Positions 59,866 through 64,000 of a DNA stretch of 64,000 nt are shown one piece after another; position 1 is the stretch's first letter; every line of letters starts with the position of its first letter. This DNA comes from Acanthosepion pharaonis. Taxonomy: Eukaryota; Mollusca; Cephalopoda; Sepiida; Sepiidae. Position numbers and translations under genes: made by a program. The stretch covers positions 2,941,684 to 3,005,683 of the forward strand of contig CAHIKZ030003474.1 in the NCBI GenBank assembly GCA_903632075.3, read 5' to 3'. The notes beneath the pieces are model-generated. The model was not told the DNA's origin. It was given only the letters and a program-made list of their open reading frames with translations, and ran no database searches.

Positions 59866-62800
59866 AAACATCCAACTGCTTTTCATGAATTCCATCTTAA
59901 ATACTTTATTCAAATATTTCATATCAATCTTTTATCATTAAGAATATATATAAAATAATAAATGGATATAGATGATAGAGGAGAATAGCATTTATTTGCT
60001 ACTCCTTTCTTTAATTACCATGTCTATTAAGAATATAAGTAATCATGATTCACTACAATTTCCCTTTTTTAATATCTGCAGATTGTGCACCGCCATGATT
60101 GTTCTTTAGAAAGATAATGATTTCCTGCTGCTTCCTCCAAGCCCTTGAATTCAGAGATGTCCTTCTTATAGTCTGTGTTTGTGTGTGCATGTATGCACAT
60201 ATGCCACATGCTTTGGAGAAATTAAGAACTCGTTTTGTTCAGGGAAAGAAATTTTCCTGGTGAGGATAAGTTTCAAATTGTCACTACTGCATCTTAGAGA
60301 AGAAAGAAAAAAAATTAATTTATAACTATTTTACCGTTGATTATTATGCTACCTAGTAGGTATTAAGTAACTTCCCCTGGCAGAGAAGGTGAAGTAATCT
60401 GAGAGTAATAAGAAATACTATGGATTAAAGATAACCATTAACTGCTTAAAAATGACTTGTAATTACTATCACAAGGAAAATGACGTGTTTCAGTGATCTG
60501 GTTTTATCGAGAGTTAACAAAGTCAAAATTTTCTTCAATTTTCTTCTTTTCTTTTTGAAGATGTAAAAATCTCATTCTAGCAAAAATTCAAATGCTTAAA
60601 TATGATATATCTATATCTTTAAATCCACTTAAAGATATGAGGATTTAAAAGATGCTGTAATATGAGACTATGATGTTTGTGAAGGAAAGCTTGAAAAATC
60701 TGTATAAATTAAGATTTAGTAAAAATGAACAACTTAGATTCAAAGTATAGTGGACACATTATGAATATATTCTGTTAATTAACCAGTTTCAGACATAATA
60801 AAAACGTCTTTTTAATGAAAATTATTACTAAGATATAATATCCCTACTGAATGGATACGAACTTAAATTACATTTAATTAAATTATAATTTATAGAGAAA
60901 ACAAAAATTACACATCATTTAAAGCATATGTCAAGTTATTAGTCTCTACAATTTCAGCTTTTAAACATGTCTAGTTATTAAGTTATTAGACATTTTATAC
61001 TCTTCAAGTAACACACAATAGAGTTGAACATTTTTCTGTTAAGTATTTGCACATATTTTTTGTATCTATGTCCATGTACCAGACATCAGTAAAAGATAAC
61101 AACAGGTAGCCAGTCATGTTGAAACCATCCAAATAACAGCATTGCTAAAACAGTTTGAATAATGAGGAGAGTGCTGTAGGTGTGTACAAACTTGCTGTCA
61201 CTTGATCTTTAGTGAAAGCCACCAGATACTTCTTCTTTTTCTATCTGATATGTCTTTTCATATGTGGGCGATTATGGCCCGCCACAATTTTCTATCCTTC
61301 ATAGCTCTTAGCAATGATACAAAAACATAAGGTGTAAAAGGTAAATAGATAAAAATAAAAGAATATTAATAGAAAAATGAAGAAAGTCAAGGTACATTCT
61401 CTTCTGCCCCCAGCTATGAGTTAAATAATAGGACTTATCTGAAAATATCATTGTAATCTAAAGAAAAAAAGTAATGCAATATTCAGTTGCAAAAGAAAAA
61501 AAATGAATATAGTTTCGTTTTTTAAAAAACCCACAAAGGGTTGATAACCTGTAAAAAAACAAATCAATCAACCATTCCCAAATCAAGCAGAACTAAATAT
61601 AACTGAGATGTAAGCTCATTGTCAAGGTGTTTTGAGTGGGGGTAGCAACCTTTAAGTTGGTAGGACAGCAAGCAATAATTGCACAATAAAATTAATCCAC
61701 ATCATTTTCAAGGAAGGAGTAGTCAAATTATTTTTCTGGGGTCCCACTCACCACCCATCCACCTACTGAGAAATATACAAATCTAGTTATCTATCAGTTG
61801 ATAAATCCCTGCTATTGGTTGGTATATTTGTCCCATACACATGTATTTGTTCTACACTAGATACTCTATTAATGTGGCCTTGTACCAAACTTGGATTATC
61901 TAATAAATACCCTTAACTGGTTATTTTAGACATAAAATCTAAAAGTACAAAAGATGATTACTGCTGAGCCAATGATATCAATTACTTAGTTTAGTGGCTT
62001 TTAAATTATTTCTTTATACACTAATACTAATTAGTAATTACTAATAATAATTAGTATTGCTAGTTAATTATGCATTAGGTATTCATAATAATTACTAATT
62101 AAAAAAAATTACTGGCATATTTCAAATTACTCCATTTCCATTTCAATAAAATGTTGTCACGGCTATATCCATAGGTATTCAAGCATAACCATACACAAAG
62201 ATGGGAGCAAATAAACATTTTATTGCATTTATTGTACACCATAGTTTCCAAAATGCTTAATGTTGGCCCAAAAGAATGACAACCTCCAGCCAACGCAAAG
62301 GTTTTCAGCTGTCTACAGTGGAGCCCTTTTCAGTAATGTTGAGAAAACAGAGGAGCAGGTGGCTTTTACAATAAATGATTGAACCACTCTTATGTGTTGG
62401 ATTCTCCTCCTTCTCCTCACATCTGAACTCTGAGGTGAATGTGAGATGGAGGGGGAGTCCCACAGCTGACTAAGTGAAAATTATCTTTGTACAAATGAAA
62501 TAACACTAATCATAGATATTTGTCTCAAGTATTTTTCTATTAAAGTTTAATCAATGAATAACAAATTTGCTGAAGAAGAGGTGGAATAGCTTTACATTAC
62601 AGACAGTGAAACACAAGGATTTGGGTTTTCACACAAAGAATTTCTACAATATATATCTACCCAGATGAATATCTTTTGTTGTTGTTGTTTAGTTTTAATT
62701 GTCCCTACAAAACAAAAAAAAATCTGATGGCATTATTGGATAAGATAGAAAGTAGAAGAAAACTGTTCACAAACTAATATCATAATTAAAAACTTTTTAG

Positions 62801-63530
62801 ATCATTATGATATAAAAATCTAAATATTTAATTTACAAAGCTTTTTATATATACATTTTTATAGGATGACTTACTTTAAAAATGATTAAACAATCCAGAT
62901 GTACACCTGGAAAAAAATGACAAAGTAAAATTGCTATTTTTAGCACATACAAGATAAATAAAACAAAAAAATCTACTTCAATTAAACCACTCTATTAGAA
63001 AAATATGTATGTGTACACTATAGGCCAAGAATTTTGATACCACCCTTTGGTTTAATTAATACCTACTAAGCTAGGATGCTGAAACTACTTAATCCATTAG
63101 CATATTGTGTTCAAATTTTTTAGAGAGAGGGGTTTACCTACAATTTGAAATCTAGCAGCTCCAAGGTTAAGGTAAAAGAGTTAAAATTTTAAAGAAGCAG
63201 TAATTCATGTATTTCATTATTATTATTATTATTATTATAGAATAGATGATAAAAATCTTCAAGAAGAGAAAGTCCTGTCAACCTGAAGTGAGCCAGTAAA
63301 TTAGTTTTTAAAAAAGAATGCAACCTTAAATGTATACATGTATGTATATCACAAGAGAGTATTAAAAATTCTTAATTACTACTCTCCTTTAAAAAATTCA
63401 ACCATCAGAATTCTGTGTGCGTGTGTGAACACACTGATACATACACATACATGAACAGAAATACACACACAATCTCTATATTCCTAATATTAAACATCCC
63501 ACATAAATATAGGGAAAATTTAAATAAAAG
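59866..63530. other. Intergenic DNA, no gene recognised
   Basis: AT-rich; contains the 61262-61320 mate of the 603-668 repeat, small AT palindromes near 62020-62100 and a less AT-rich patch at 62270-62470 that I cannot assign. Confidence 0.4.
61262..61320 (+). repeat. Short dispersed repeat, mate at 603
   Basis: GTGGGCGATTATGGCCCGCC then ACAATTTTCTATCC..CATAGCTCTTAG; same strand as 603-668. Confidence 0.5.

Positions 63531-63531
<1 letters not shown>

Positions 63532-63588
<57 letters not shown>
63532..63588. repeat. (AT)n microsatellite
   Basis: Nearly pure AT dinucleotides over 57 bases; the open frame on the minus strand here is an artefact. Confidence 0.92.
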
Positions 63589-63589
<1 letters not shown>

Positions 63590-63793
63590 TGTAGTCCTTC
63601 ACAAACTGACACCATAAAGAGTGTGAAAAAATACTGCAAATACTAAATTTTAAAAATCATAAGTGAAAATGGTTATTAACTAATGGTGTCATAAATCTAA
63701 TGATAGGAAAAATTTTGCTCAGTTTAATGAAATTAAACATTGACCATTCTTTGTGAATCAATTTTAACATTTGATATTTAAAATTCTATATTG

Positions 63794-63800
<7 letters not shown>

Positions 63801-63839
<39 letters not shown>

Positions 63840-63858
63840 TTTTTTTTTTTTTTTTCTA
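63801..63858. repeat. (AT)n microsatellite followed by T run
   Basis: About 37 bases of AT dinucleotides, then GA and about 20 T. Confidence 0.9.
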
Positions 63859-64000
63859 ATTACATGCACTGTTTTTTTACACAGTATTAATTAGATTTCG
63901 TGGACAATACGTGTTCTCCAAGTGGAATGAAACTTATGTACTGGAAGAAACAGACACACAATTTGACAAGATTTCATATACATATAGATATATTGATATA

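Noticed and set aside
63405..63602. 65-codon minus-strand frame with (YI)n
   Set aside because: Translation of an (AT)n microsatellite.

Overview
This is a eukaryotic, animal nuclear window. It has split genes with short exons and GT-AG introns, very AT-rich non-coding DNA, many A/T homopolymer and (TA)n tracts, and a dense layer of transposon relics. The two genes and the repeat types (short tRNA-type SINE, CR1/Jockey-like LINE tails, mariner, hAT, foldback MITEs, Ty3-type solo LTRs) fit a lophotrochozoan. A mollusc, probably a cephalopod such as an octopus, is my best guess, but the species is inferred and not read from the sequence.

Left part (1-12.8 kb, + strand): the 3' two thirds of IQCB1 (nephrocystin-5), nine coding exons from 2491 to 12614. 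The 5' exons lie before the window. Its introns carry a 767-bp antisense solo LTR (1553-2319), a LINE 3' end, an ISXO2-type transposase relic, a mariner 3' end, a SINE inserted directly behind a splice donor (6943-7217) and a foldback MITE.

Middle (12.8-43.5 kb, - strand): a complete E2F-partner gene, Dp (TFDP1/TFDP2 type), in twelve coding exons that join in phase into a 468-residue reading frame, from the ATG at 42896 to the stop at 15597. It runs tail-to-tail with IQCB1, and about 3 kb separates the two stop codons. Its promoter is probably the CpG-rich stretch near 43.2-43.5 kb. Its introns hold a MITE (19.4 kb), a decayed transposon-type gene (32.7-34.5 kb) and a 1.8-kb DNA transposon with long inverted ends (35008-36782).

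Right part (43.5-64 kb): no cellular gene recognised. It is intergenic and repeat-rich: a retroelement-like repeat with a doubled 3' end (45.3-46.0 kb), a hAT-type element containing a minisatellite (47021-48097), two LINE fragments, a pair of 250-bp direct repeats, a sense solo LTR with TATA box and poly(A) signal (49892-50640), a MITE with a tRNA-type SINE inside it (51.5-51.9 kb), tandem arrays and a 0.7-kb foldback element (59157-59865).

The two genes have no evident joint pathway: one acts at the centrosome/cilium, the other in cell-cycle transcription. The most unusual signal is a structured module of two hairpins around a conserved single-stranded stretch. It occurs four times (twice in one LTR, once in the other, once in the SINE), always in the sense direction. 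Its stem sequences differ between copies while pairing is kept.
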